A stretch of 64,000 bases of DNA, taken from CAVTPU01 sp963736695. Lineage in GTDB: Bacteria; Actinomycetota; Actinomycetes; Mycobacteriales; Micromonosporaceae. The stretch is taken from assembly GCA_963736695.1 (NCBI GenBank), contig CAVTPU010000001.1:248001-312000 (forward strand), given 5' to 3'. The notes under the pieces are model-generated. The model had not been told where the DNA came from. It did no database searches and was given only the letters and a program-made list of their open reading frames with translations. This document shows, one piece after another, positions 7,748 to 16,040 of the stretch (within the stretch, counting starts at the first letter, position 1; each line of letters opens with the position of its first letter). The position numbers and the translations under genes were made by a program.

Positions 7748-9445
7748 TCAGCCGGGGCTCGTCGGCCGTCGTTGCAGAATGAACACCATCGGCAACGCGA
7801 AGATCACCGTGACGATCCATGTCATCGCGACGATCCCCCCGGCGAGCACCTTGTTCTCAGTGATCTGACTCGCTTCGACGCTCATAAAAGCGGCTCCGCA
7901 GGCCGCCACCAGGGTCAACAGTCCACTGAGTCCCACGAGCAGTTTCGCGCCGATCGACAACAGTCGGCCTGACGGCGCGGCCGGAGCCGCCGCCCGCGCG
8001 TTCGGCTGCGGGACACTGTCCGGGTCCCGAGCGGGCAATGGCACCACTGTCGAGGGCGGGGTTGCCGCATCGATGCTCGCGAGCGTGTTGGAGTCGATCT
8101 TCCACAGGGTGGGCTCGATCCGGACGGATATCGCATCAGACGCGATAAGCAACCGTCCGCCGTCGGGCCACCGCAGCGCGGCTTGGACCTTGTCGTATCG
8201 CACGGTGGCGGGTCCGTGATCGGTCACGATGCTGACGCCTTCAGCTCCCACGACGAGAACCGATGAATCCGCGTGTTCTTTGCTGCGGTGACGATATCCG
8301 GAGACAGCGTTGGTCGAATGACGTGGGGCGGACGCGAAGTCGGCCCAGTCGGCGCGGGTGCCGACCGGCGTGTTCAACAGGCTGGATTCGATGGCTTCGA
8401 CCGCGACGGAGTGAACATCATCGACCGTCACCGCATGAACCCTGTCCCGCAGGTCATTCAACTGCTCGACGGGCCGGCCGAGCAGCAGATCGGCCGCGCA
8501 GGAGCTCAGCCGGCCGGCGTCCGCGTGGGGATGTTTGAAGCCCTCCTCCGCCTTCGCAAGCACTGCGACAAGGTCGGTGGGATCAATGCGCCCGACCCGG
8601 AGTTTCGCGAGGATGTCGATGAATCCGCCCACGACCGCGGGCTGCTTGTCGGTCAACGCGTCCGCGACCGCGATGACCGCAGCGGTGTCGCGGTCGAGAG
8701 GCTGAGACGCGGCGGCGACGGTATAGGAGTAGCCGCCATCCTGCCGCAGAGTCCGAAACAACTCCCGTTCCAGCACCTGGTTGAACATCGTCAGAGCCGG
8801 GCCGCGAGGTGCGACGGCATGCCACGCCACTTCGCCGCTTCCTTCGACGAAGTATGCGGGCGTGGTTGGCAATGCCGTGGACTCGAACGGTGGCACGTCG
8901 CACCGTCGGCCGGTCGGCAATGTGAGGTTCAGCCCGCTGGGGATGCGATCTCCACTGATCCACAGAACGGCGTTGTCGTGGGTGAACCATCGAGCCAACC
9001 ACGCCTGCACGTCGTCGGAGTCAAGTCGATGCAGACCCCACTCCGGATAGCTCGCCAGCCCGTGACCGATGGCTCCGAAACGCCACATCGGCAGGCTGCT
9101 GCGGTCGCGTTTGCTGCCCTCGGTTCGGAGAATCTCCTTCTCTATCGCGATCCGGTCAAGCGGTGGCCGGGCGATGCTGGCACACACTGCGTTGAGATAG
9201 GACACGACGTCGACTTCGGAACCCTGCACGTGAAAGTGGGTGAAGAGGTTCGCGGTGGCGCCGTTGAAGTGATAGTCGCTCAGCCCTTGCTCATGCAGAA
9301 CGAGATGCTCAACCAGGTGGGTGATGCCGCCGGTCGCCAGAGTCTCGTCGGCGCGCCCGACGCGGAAGACCAGCCCGGCGGCGATTGGTCCTGGCTGGGG
9401 GGCCAGAAGGACCGGCATGCCGTTGAGCTCGGTTTGTGTGATCAT
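7748..9445 (-). CDS. M16-type peptidase domain with C-terminal membrane anchor
   Basis: 565 aa. The N-terminal domain has the inverted zinc motif H43-L-V-E-H47 of M16 (pitrilysin/insulinase) peptidases, and a downstream acidic segment (IEKEILRTEG, about 101-110) that would supply the third zinc ligand. The spacing is shorter than the roughly 75 residues usual for M16. The middle resembles the second M16 half (FRTLRQDGGYSYTV). Two hydrophobic helices near residues 490-555 (LLVGLSGLLTLVAACGAAF and GGIVAMTWIVTVIFALPMVF) anchor it to the membrane, an odd addition to the family. It starts 3 bp after the upstream gene's stop and forms an operon with it. Confidence 0.7.
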   Translation of the reverse strand: MITQTELNGMPVLLAPQPGPIAAGLVFRVGRADETLATGGITHLVEHLVLHEQGLSDYHFNGATANLFTHFHVQGSEVDVVSYLNAVCASIARPPLDRIAIEKEILRTEGSKRDRSSLPMWRFGAIGHGLASYPEWGLHRLDSDDVQAWLARWFTHDNAVLWISGDRIPSGLNLTLPTGRRCDVPPFESTALPTTPAYFVEGSGEVAWHAVAPRGPALTMFNQVLERELFRTLRQDGGYSYTVAAASQPLDRDTAAVIAVADALTDKQPAVVGGFIDILAKLRVGRIDPTDLVAVLAKAEEGFKHPHADAGRLSSCAADLLLGRPVEQLNDLRDRVHAVTVDDVHSVAVEAIESSLLNTPVGTRADWADFASAPRHSTNAVSGYRHRSKEHADSSVLVVGAEGVSIVTDHGPATVRYDKVQAALRWPDGGRLLIASDAISVRIEPTLWKIDSNTLASIDAATPPSTVVPLPARDPDSVPQPNARAAAPAAPSGRLLSIGAKLLVGLSGLLTLVAACGAAFMSVEASQITENKVLAGGIVAMTWIVTVIFALPMVFILQRRPTSPG

Positions 9446-9448
9446 CCT

Positions 9449-10375
9449 TCAGCCTCTTCCGAGTGCCTGTGTGCGATGCCGCTTGAACTCGTTGGTCGAG
9501 TCGTTCAGATAAGTCCAGGGCCAGAGCGGCGGATGACTTCCCATCGCGCGGAAATGCACGGCCGCCTGTTGGTAGTCGCCAATCTGGCTGAATAGCATCG
9601 CGAACGCGCCGTGCCCGGAATACCAGTAATACGATTCGCGCGGAAACGCCGAATGCCTGACCGACTTCTCCGCCGCCGCGACAAGTTCGGCGATGACGCG
9701 GGTCCGTCGAAGGTGGGTCTCGCCGTCGGCGCCGCCCGCCCATCGTTCCACGTGGGCCTCCGCCACGATGATGTGGCTCGCACTTCCGACGGGAGCGCTC
9801 GAGCATTCATCGGCGAAGGCGAAGACCGCCTCCCATGATCCGCTCCACTTTGGGCATAGCTGCTGCAGAAACTGACTCTGCGCGGGATAGAAATGCGGAT
9901 CGTGGACGCGGAGTCGGTCATATCGGCGGCGGGCCTCGCTCTGTCCGACCTCGAGCCCGCGCGCCGTGATGAGACGAAGCGCCCATGCGGTGGCGTTGTC
10001 CGGTTCGCGAGCGGTCACGTCGATGAGTGCTCGTTCGGCGAGTCGCAGATGGTGATGCAACACTGCGAACCGCTGCGCGCTGACGTTCCTTGCCCAGTCG
10101 CCGGAGCGCACCTTCCAGCCGATCTCGATGTTGCGGCCGGCGAGCAGAACGTGCGGCAGCGTTCCGGTTTTCGGATTCGAACTGACCCGGGTGAGTAGAT
10201 CCTCGACTTGCGCAACTTCACCGATGCATCGGCATGCGTAGTACCGCGCCGAAGAGTCGGGAAGGGCGAGAAGGAGACGCTCGAGCGTCTCCCAGTCGCC
10301 GTCCTGAGCGGCAGCCTTCCACTCGACGACTTCTGGAAAAACGCTCTTATCGGAGAAGTTGGATGCGGGCAGCAT
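9449..10375 (-). CDS. Alpha-helical repeat protein (TPR-like)
   Basis: 308 aa from the ATG at 10375; a TTG start 24 bases upstream is possible. The whole protein is helical: VVEWKAAAQDGDWETLERLL, LAERALIDVTAREPDNATAWAL, and a C-terminal SYYWYSGHGAFAMLF / YQQAAVHFRAMG. These look like tetratricopeptide-type helical pairs, the pattern seen in bacterial DUF4034-like proteins. No catalytic motif is visible. It sits directly upstream of the membrane-anchored M16-like gene, so it is probably a partner or adaptor of that protein, though this is inference from spacing only. Confidence 0.65.
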   Translation of the reverse strand: MLPASNFSDKSVFPEVVEWKAAAQDGDWETLERLLLALPDSSARYYACRCIGEVAQVEDLLTRVSSNPKTGTLPHVLLAGRNIEIGWKVRSGDWARNVSAQRFAVLHHHLRLAERALIDVTAREPDNATAWALRLITARGLEVGQSEARRRYDRLRVHDPHFYPAQSQFLQQLCPKWSGSWEAVFAFADECSSAPVGSASHIIVAEAHVERWAGGADGETHLRRTRVIAELVAAAEKSVRHSAFPRESYYWYSGHGAFAMLFSQIGDYQQAAVHFRAMGSHPPLWPWTYLNDSTNEFKRHRTQALGRG

Positions 10376-10500
10376 GGCGCGAGCATAGTGGCTACCCAAC
10401 TGGTTAATGCCTTATCGGCCGTCCGTCGATGTGCATGAGCCAATCGGACCGTCACTCGTCGGCGTGCCGGGAGAAGCTGACGCCCCGACTTGACGGAACC

Positions 10501-10667
10501 TCAAGCCTTTCGAATCGGAGGGACCTCGCATCGTGTCGTTTGCCCGTCGGCTGCACCCAGGACGGACCACACCCGAGTGAGTAGTTCCCGGAGAAACTGT
10601 TCACAATTCGAGAATTCAGCGAGATGACCGGCCCGCTCGATGAGCACAAATTCCTTGTGCGGGATCA
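10501..10667 (-). pseudogene. C-terminal remnant of an alpha/beta hydrolase
   Basis: The minus-strand frame reads VIPHKEFVLIERAGHLAEF then SNCEQFLRELLTRVWSVLG before a stop at 10501. This is the typical end of an alpha/beta hydrolase: the strand before the catalytic His, the GH dipeptide with the His, and the last helix. No matching N-terminal part exists upstream; the homology stops at about 10667, exactly where the SMI1-like gene ends. It looks like a decayed gene cut by insertion or recombination of the neighbour. I see no good start codon for it. Confidence 0.55.
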
Positions 10668-11576
10668 CTCCGGCAGCGCCATGTCGTCGTCGGAGTCGAG
10701 AACGACCCATAGGACGTCGTCGGGGCCCAGACCGCACACGCGCAGCGTGGCGCCCACTCCGATCGGGACCCAGGGCGACGGCTCCTCCACGAAGACGCCG
10801 AAATCCGTTACGCAGTCCTCGTCCCCGCGAAGCGCGTCGACGTCCCAGGCATGCACGACCGCGCCCGACCGCATCACCTCGACGCGGCAGCCCACGGGCA
10901 GCGGGCCGACCGATTCGACCGACAGCAGAGCCACGCCGCGCTGACCAGGGAGCATGACCTCGCGGCGTGCGACGTCGAACCGCGTCGGCGGCTCGGTCTC
11001 AAATGCCAGCGCGAAACCGGCCGAACTGCCCGACGGTAGGAACTGTTCCCGGCGAGCGTCATAGATGATCTCGCCGGCCTCCACGCATGCCACGACCCGC
11101 GCCAGCCACGCCGTCAGGCTCGGCGCCATGGGCGGGTCCGCGTCGTCGTCGTGGTTCCATCCGAAGACCTGCCCGACCGTCCCAACCGGCCCGGGCGCCA
11201 GATCAACGCACAGGTAGTCACCGGCCACCGAGTGCGCGAAGGGAATCCACCACGCCGATCCTTCGGGGTTCAACAACCCTTTCAGGTGCACCGGCACGTC
11301 GACCTCACCGGCGTTGCGGAGCATGGACCGGTGGGCCTCGACGATGGCGTCCGCGCTCAGCAAATCGAACCCGCCGAAGACCTCGCGGCCCCCATCGCGG
11401 ATCTTCAGAAGACGCGCGAGCTCATCGGGCAGCGCCCGACCCAACCGCGTCTGCGCATCGGCCACGACTGCGTCATCGGCCGGCGGATGAAGATTGCCGG
11501 CGATCGACGGGGCCGCGACGCGCAACCACGACTCGAATCGCGCCCACAGGGAATCGATGCCCACAGTTTCGATCAT
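10665..11576 (-). CDS. SMI1/KNR4-domain protein
   Basis: 303 aa from the ATG at 11576 (a longer open frame upstream has no ribosome site). Residues 1-190 fit an SMI1/KNR4 fold: an N-terminal helix (LWARFESWLRVAAPSI), GRALPDELARLLKIRDGG, a central YLCVDLAPGPVGTVGQVFGW and an end helix before about 170. The C-terminal 110 residues are beta-rich and unassigned. Such proteins often bind partner proteins or serve as toxin immunity factors. The gene is flanked by a hydrolase remnant on one side and a methyltransferase on the other, with no toxin visible. Confidence 0.7.
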   Translation of the reverse strand: MIETVGIDSLWARFESWLRVAAPSIAGNLHPPADDAVVADAQTRLGRALPDELARLLKIRDGGREVFGGFDLLSADAIVEAHRSMLRNAGEVDVPVHLKGLLNPEGSAWWIPFAHSVAGDYLCVDLAPGPVGTVGQVFGWNHDDDADPPMAPSLTAWLARVVACVEAGEIIYDARREQFLPSGSSAGFALAFETEPPTRFDVARREVMLPGQRGVALLSVESVGPLPVGCRVEVMRSGAVVHAWDVDALRGDEDCVTDFGVFVEEPSPWVPIGVGATLRVCGLGPDDVLWVVLDSDDDMALPE

Positions 11577-11765
11577 CGCGACACCGTAGCAACGGGGCGG
11601 CATCGCCATTCTGGCGACTGTGGCCGGGGCGCTGCTGGTAGTCGGCCCGGCGGCCGCGTTCGGCCATGGAGCGATATCAGCAGCGGACGTTTGTGCGCCC
11701 GTAAGTCACCGGAATCACGACGCATGGGGGTGACATGCTCCACGCTGGAAGGAAAGAGTGATGTC

Positions 11766-12509
11766 ATGCCTGATGAGATCTTCGCTCACCCGCGGCTCGC
11801 CGCCGTCTATGACGCGTTCGACGGCGAGCGCACCGACCTCGATGCCTATCTGCGCATCGCCGACGAGTTCGGCGCCAATCAGGTGCTTGACGTCGGCTGC
11901 GGCACGGGCTCCCTGGCGATTCTGCTGGCGGCGAGTGGCCGACACGTGATCGGTGTTGATCCCGCCAAGGCGTCTCTCGACGTGGCGAGGGCCAAACCCG
12001 GCGCGGGGGCGGTGGCGTGGGTGCACGGCGACGCGACGGTCTTTCCTCCTCTCACCGCTGACATGGCGATGATGACCGGGAACGTGGCGCAGGTGTTTCT
12101 GACCGACGACGATTGGGGCTTGATGCTCCGCAGTGTTCATGCCGCGTTGAGCGACGGGGGCCATGTCGTGTTCGAGACCAGGCGTCCGGAGTGCCGCGCG
12201 TGGGAGGAGTGGGCCGTGGACACCGGGCCTGTGTCCCGGCGTGTTCGTGGAGTGGGTGTTGTCGAGCAACGCAGACAGGTGACGAGTGTCGCGCTGCCGT
12301 TGGTCTCTTTCCGTCACACGTACACGTTTTTGTCGGATGGTGTGGAGGTTTCTTCGGACAGCACGCTCAGGTTTCGCGATCACGAGGAGATCGAGGAGAC
12401 CCTGACCACGAACGGTTTCACGACTCTCGGCGTTCGTGATGCACCCGATCGTCCCGGACGGGAATTTGTCTTCGTGGCACGACGACGCTCGCGGACAGCG
12501 CCGCGATGA
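11766..12509 (+). CDS. Class I SAM-dependent methyltransferase
   Basis: 247 aa. ATG at 11766, preceded by AAGGAAAGAG about 8 bases upstream. Motif I is VLDVGCGTGSLAILLA, motif II region HVIGVDPAKASLDVARAK, and the post-motif DMAMMTGNVAQVF. The C-terminal part (HVVFETRRPECRAWEEW, then a beta sheet with FRHTYTF and a last strand REFVFVAR) matches the UbiE-like/'Methyltransf_25' proteins common in actinomycetes. Substrate is unknown. Its last 92 bases overlap the 3' end of the convergent MFS gene. Confidence 0.85.
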   Translation: MPDEIFAHPRLAAVYDAFDGERTDLDAYLRIADEFGANQVLDVGCGTGSLAILLAASGRHVIGVDPAKASLDVARAKPGAGAVAWVHGDATVFPPLTADMAMMTGNVAQVFLTDDDWGLMLRSVHAALSDGGHVVFETRRPECRAWEEWAVDTGPVSRRVRGVGVVEQRRQVTSVALPLVSFRHTYTFLSDGVEVSSDSTLRFRDHEEIEETLTTNGFTTLGVRDAPDRPGREFVFVARRRSRTAPR

Positions 12510-13626
12510 CGCATGCGGTCAATGGCAGCACGAACGTGTCGGCGAGCGGCATGACGGTGGTCAATGCCCCGATGCTCGCCGGTCCGGCGAGCATCCCGAG
12601 ATAGCCGAGGCCGGCGACGCGGGAGACGTTGGCACCGGCGGCGGCGCGGTCGGCGTGCCCGGCCGCGCTGAGCAACTGTGGGATCACGCCGGAGAGCCCG
12701 GTTCCCAACAACGCCCATCCCGCGATGGCGCACGCGATCGACGGCGAGACCATGATGACCCCCAACGCGGCTGCGGCCAGCGCGCTTCCATAACGGACGA
12801 TCGCGACGGCTCCGACACGCGCGACCAGCCGGTCGGTGAGGAGACGCCCCATCGTCATGGTCGTCGCGAACGCCCCGTAGGCGAGCGCGGCGATGGCCGG
12901 CGAAGCGTGCAGCACATCACGCATGGCGAGCGCGCTCCAGTCGTTGGCGACTCCTTCGCTGAGCATGAGGATGAACGCGAGCCCGGCGAGCGCCCAGACA
13001 CCGCCGGGTGTGCGGCGCCGGGCGCGGCGCGCCGATCGCCGCACGTCGACGGCGTGGGCCCGGGGCAGCAACGCTGGCGCTGCGGCGATCGTGGTGACGA
13101 GTGCGGCGGCGCTGACCATGGTGAGGGTGGTGGTCGTGCTCCATCCCCAACTGAGGGTCCGGGCGCCGAGCAGGGCGGCGAGAATCCCGCCGACGGAGAA
13201 GACGGCGTGGAATGAGGACATGATCGGGCGCTGATATCCGGCTTCGACTTGTACGGCGTGGGTGTTCATGCTGACGTCGAGGGCGCCGTTGCCGACGCCG
13301 AGCGCCAGGAGTGCCGCTCCCAACGTCCACGAGTTGAACGCGAGTGCGGGCAATATCAGCGCTCCGCTCAGCAGTGCCGCGCTCGTCGGCACGACGACGC
13401 GGGCGCCGAGGCGGTCGGCGAGTGGTCCGACGAGTTGCATCGCGGCGAAGGCGCCGCCGCCCAGGAGCAGCAGGAGCCAGCCGAGCGTGGCGTGGCTGAT
13501 GCCGGTCCGATGTTCGATGGCGGGGATGTGGACGATCCAGGCGCCGAGGACGAAGCCGTTGAGCGCGAAGTAGGTAAAGGTCGACAGTCGAGCCGCCCGC
13601 AAGGTTCTGCACACGCTTTCGAACAT
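12418..13626 (-). CDS. MFS transporter
   Basis: 402 aa, 12 predicted membrane segments. The start ATG at 13626 is chosen because the first helix (FTYFALNGFVLGAWIVHIPAI) follows 15 residues later. The loop 2-3 motif GPLADRLGARVVVP and the matching loop in the second half (GRLLTDRLVARVGAVAIV) are MFS signatures; SMNTHAVQVE is typical of the fucose/YbjJ-like subgroup. It probably moves a sugar or small drug. It is divergent from a DeoR regulator, with only 61 bases between the two starts, which suggests DeoR control. The 3' end overlaps the convergent methyltransferase gene by 92 bp. Confidence 0.85.
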   Translation of the reverse strand: MFESVCRTLRAARLSTFTYFALNGFVLGAWIVHIPAIEHRTGISHATLGWLLLLLGGGAFAAMQLVGPLADRLGARVVVPTSAALLSGALILPALAFNSWTLGAALLALGVGNGALDVSMNTHAVQVEAGYQRPIMSSFHAVFSVGGILAALLGARTLSWGWSTTTTLTMVSAAALVTTIAAAPALLPRAHAVDVRRSARRARRRTPGGVWALAGLAFILMLSEGVANDWSALAMRDVLHASPAIAALAYGAFATTMTMGRLLTDRLVARVGAVAIVRYGSALAAAALGVIMVSPSIACAIAGWALLGTGLSGVIPQLLSAAGHADRAAAGANVSRVAGLGYLGMLAGPASIGALTTVMPLADTFVLPLTACVIAALSASVVVPRRQIPVRDDRVHHERRES

Positions 13627-13687
13627 AACGAACGCAAACCTTGTTCGACAGTTGGCCGATCGGACGAACTTGGTGTTCAATACGGAC

Positions 13688-14617
13688 ATGGCGACCGTCA
13701 ACCGACACCGACACATCATCGACGCGGTCCGGCGGGCCGGAGAGCTCACCGTGGCCCAGTTGGCGGAGCTGACCAGCACGTCAGAGATGACCATCCGACG
13801 CGACCTCGACACCCTGTCCGAACAGGGTGTCCTGGAGCGATATCGCGGCGGAGCGCGGACCCTCCTCCTGCGTGGCGAGGAACCCCCGTTCGCGCTCCGC
13901 GCCCACGACGGCCGCGAGGCCAAGCGACGCATCGCCGCGACGGTCGCGGCCCTGATCGCCGACGGCGAGTCGGTCGTCATCGACAGCGGCACCACCTGCC
14001 TCGAGGTCGCCAGGGCACTGACCGACCGCCGGCTCACCGTCATGCCGTTGTCACTGCACGCGATCAACGCCCTCGTCGACGCCCCCGGGCTCACGCTGCT
14101 GGTCCCCGGCGGCGAACCCCGCCCCGGCGAGCTCGCGCTCACCGGCCCCCTCGCGGCGGCCTCGCTCAGCGCGCTCCGCTTCGACACCGCCGTCATCGGC
14201 TGCTGCGGCCTCACCGCCGCCGACGGCCTGACCGCCTACGATCTGGCCGACGCGGCGATCAAGCGTACGGCGATCGCCGCGTCCCGCCGCGTCATCGCGG
14301 TCGCCGACCCGGCCAAACTCGCACGCACCGCGCTCGCGTTCGTCGCGCCGGCGTCCGCGCTGCACGTCGTCGTGACCACGCACGACGCCCCCACCGACGC
14401 GACCGAGGCGTTGACCACGGCCGGGGCGGTCGTGCACCTTGGCCTGAGCCTGGCGGCCCCGACGTATCGACGCGGGGTCAGCGCAGCGTCAGTCCGTGCT
14501 GCTCAAGCTCACCCTGCACGATGTCGAGTGCGGTGGGCCCGACCCCGTGCAGTGCGGCGAGTTCGGAACGCGCCACGCCCGCCAGCTGACGCAGGCTCGA
14601 ATAACCGGCGGCGGTGA
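13688..14617 (+). CDS. DeoR-family transcription regulator
   Basis: 309 aa from the ATG at 13688. The N-terminal winged HTH (RAGELTVAQLAELTSTSEMTIRRDL) and the sugar-phosphate sensor domain (SVVIDSGTTCLEVA, then GELALTGPLAAASL and CCGLTAADGLTAYD) are classic. Family members bind operators near their own gene and a neighbouring transport or catabolic gene; here the divergent MFS gene is the obvious target. The usual length is about 250 aa; the last 50 residues here run over the convergent 14478-14672 gene and are Arg/Ala-rich, so the functional protein may end near residue 260 and the stop may have moved by mutation. Confidence 0.85.
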   Translation: MATVNRHRHIIDAVRRAGELTVAQLAELTSTSEMTIRRDLDTLSEQGVLERYRGGARTLLLRGEEPPFALRAHDGREAKRRIAATVAALIADGESVVIDSGTTCLEVARALTDRRLTVMPLSLHAINALVDAPGLTLLVPGGEPRPGELALTGPLAAASLSALRFDTAVIGCCGLTAADGLTAYDLADAAIKRTAIAASRRVIAVADPAKLARTALAFVAPASALHVVVTTHDAPTDATEALTTAGAVVHLGLSLAAPTYRRGVSAASVRAAQAHPARCRVRWARPRAVRRVRNAPRPPADAGSNNRRR

Positions 14618-14672
14618 GCGCCCGGGTCGCTGGCGCGGCAATCTTCGGAAGGCTATCGAGCGACGTACTCAT
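14478..14672 (-). CDS. Small helix-hairpin-helix protein
   Basis: 64 aa, ATG at 14672. It is a single (HhH)2-type unit: LPKIAAPATRALTAAGYSSL then ELAALHGVGPTALDIVQGEL, where HGVGP is the hairpin. The fold resembles the RNA polymerase alpha C-terminal domain and other DNA-binding HhH proteins. Such free-standing small HhH proteins are common in actinomycetes; function is unknown, probably DNA or protein binding. Its 3' 140 bases overlap the 3' end of the convergent DeoR gene. Confidence 0.7.
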   Translation of the reverse strand: MSTSLDSLPKIAAPATRALTAAGYSSLRQLAGVARSELAALHGVGPTALDIVQGELEQHGLTLR

Positions 14673-14731
14673 CTGAGTCACTTTACGCCCGCATCGACCC
14701 CGAACTGCGGAGCGCGCCGGCGCTGGCGTGC

Positions 14732-15814
14732 TCACCCACGGCTCCCGCCTGTGCCGGGACAGGCCCGGACGCCGGTGGGAACGGCCCCACGCTCCCACGC
14801 CGCCGCATAGGCGTCGATCTCGGCGAGAATGACACTCTTGTCGGCGGCGCTGAGGAATCCGTGTCGCACCGACTCACGCGCCAGCTCCGCGACACCGCGC
14901 GCGTCCAGTGCGAGCAACTGGGCCGCCACGGCGTACTCATGGTTGAGGGTTGTGGAGAACATCGGCGGATCGTCGGAGTTGATGGTCACCGGCACCCCGG
15001 CAGCGACCAGTGTGGGCAGCGGGTGTTCGGCGAGCGAGGGCACGGATCGGGTGCACACGTTCGATGTCGGGCACACCTCCAACGGGATCTGACGTTCGCG
15101 CAGATAGTCCATGAGCGCCTCGTCGCGCGCCGCCGCGATGCCGTGCCCGATGCGCTCCGCGCCGAGGTGACGCAGCGAGTCCCAGATCGTCTCCGGCCCC
15201 GTCGACTCCCCCGCATGCGGCACGCTGCGCAACCCGGCGGCTCGCGCCGCCGCGAAATGCGGCGCGAACTGCGGCCTCGGCACCCCGATCTCCGGTCCGC
15301 CGAGGCCGAAACTGATCAGCCCGTCGGGCCGCTGGTTGAGAGCGACCTCGAGCGTGAGGTCGGCGGCGGGCAGCCCGGCCTCTCCGGGAATGTCGAAACA
15401 CCACCGCAGCTGGGTGCCATGATCACGAGCGACCCGTACGCGGGCGTCCTCCACCGCCTCGCAATAGGCCTGCGCCGGAATGCCCCGCGTGATCGACGAA
15501 TACGGGGTGAGTGTGACCTCGGCATAACGCACCTGCTGCGCGGCCAGGCCCACCCCGATGTCGTAGGTCACCGTCGCGATGTCCTCCGGGTCCCGGATGA
15601 GGTCGACAACGGACAGATAGACCTCGATAAAGTGCGCGAAGTCGGTGAAGGTGAAGAACTCCGCCAGCAGCTGCGGGTCGGCCGGAACCGGGGTGGAGCC
15701 CGCGTGGCGTGCCGCGAGCCGGGCGACCGTCTCGGGCGCCACCGAGCCCACATGATGCACGTGCAGCTCAGCCTTGGGCAGACCGGCGATGAAGGTGTGC
15801 AGCGAAGCCGTCAT
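14732..15814 (-). CDS. Adenosine deaminase family; probable aminodeoxyfutalosine deaminase
   Basis: 360 aa amidohydrolase. Zinc and catalytic residues visible: H18-V-H20, the HAGE block with H200 and E203, and NSDDPP with D281/D282. The family deaminates adenine nucleosides. The pattern FTFTDFAHFIEVYLSVVDLI and QQVRYAEVTLTPYSS resembles the actinomycete subgroup that deaminates 6-amino-6-deoxyfutalosine in the futalosine route to menaquinone, rather than plain adenosine deaminase, from memory of that subgroup. SAH or adenosine as substrate remains possible. A structured RNA leader (15820-15904) contains the ribosome site GGGAGG, so expression is probably riboswitch-controlled. It stands alone with no other menaquinone gene nearby. 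Confidence 0.8.
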   Translation of the reverse strand: MTASLHTFIAGLPKAELHVHHVGSVAPETVARLAARHAGSTPVPADPQLLAEFFTFTDFAHFIEVYLSVVDLIRDPEDIATVTYDIGVGLAAQQVRYAEVTLTPYSSITRGIPAQAYCEAVEDARVRVARDHGTQLRWCFDIPGEAGLPAADLTLEVALNQRPDGLISFGLGGPEIGVPRPQFAPHFAAARAAGLRSVPHAGESTGPETIWDSLRHLGAERIGHGIAAARDEALMDYLRERQIPLEVCPTSNVCTRSVPSLAEHPLPTLVAAGVPVTINSDDPPMFSTTLNHEYAVAAQLLALDARGVAELARESVRHGFLSAADKSVILAEIDAYAAAWERGAVPTGVRACPGTGGSRG

Positions 15815-15819
15815 GACTT

Positions 15820-15904
15820 CCTCCCGACAAGAGGGAGGCGCCCTTGAACCGACGAAGAGCGGGTCCGAGCGTGGCGGATGAGTATCCGTCGCAGCGCCTC
15901 TCGG
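15820..15904 (-). promoter_or_regulatory. SAH-riboswitch-like leader with Shine-Dalgarno switch
   Basis: Read on the minus strand, the parts of the SAH riboswitch appear in order. P1 is CCGAG (15904-15900) with CUCGG (15869-15865). Directly after the first P1 strand come AGGCGC (15899-15894) and UGCGAC. P2 is CGGAU-ACUC-AUCCG (15888-15875). CCACG follows where the family usually has CCAGG. A P3-like ACC/GGU arm is present, and the last strand GCGCCU (15841-15836) pairs perfectly with AGGCGC as P4. CCUCCC (15838-15833) overlaps P4 and can instead pair with the ribosome site GGGAGG (15825-15820). Ligand-stabilised P4 would free the ribosome site: an ON switch, as known for SAH riboswitches. The CCACG deviation is the main caveat. 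Confidence 0.65.
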
Positions 15905-15978
15905 CCTGCCCTGACTTAGGTTACCCGAACCACGGAACGCGAGAACGGCAACCCTACCCGGTGATCAGCCGGGTTGGA

Positions 15979-16032
15979 CACCAACGTGGCGATTCCGGGC
16001 TGTGGTGACGACCCGCAATCGCCACGTTGGTG
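15979..16032 (-). terminator. Stem-loop terminator after the SRPBCC gene
   Basis: Perfect 16-bp inverted arms at 15979-15994 and 16017-16032 with a 22-base loop. It lies 8 bases past the stop of the minus-strand gene ending at 16041. No U-run follows, as usual in high-GC actinomycetes. Confidence 0.75.
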
Positions 16033-16040
16033 AGCGGACA

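Noticed and set aside
12418..14214. A 598-residue open frame suggesting an extended MFS protein
   Set aside because: The extra N-terminal part lies antisense to the DeoR gene and has shadow composition; the first membrane helix begins right after the ATG at 13626.
15979..16032. Taking the 16-bp stem as an operator of the deaminase gene
   Set aside because: It lies 8 bases beyond the stop of the SRPBCC gene, oriented as its terminator; the deaminase leader is adequately explained by the SAH-like fold.
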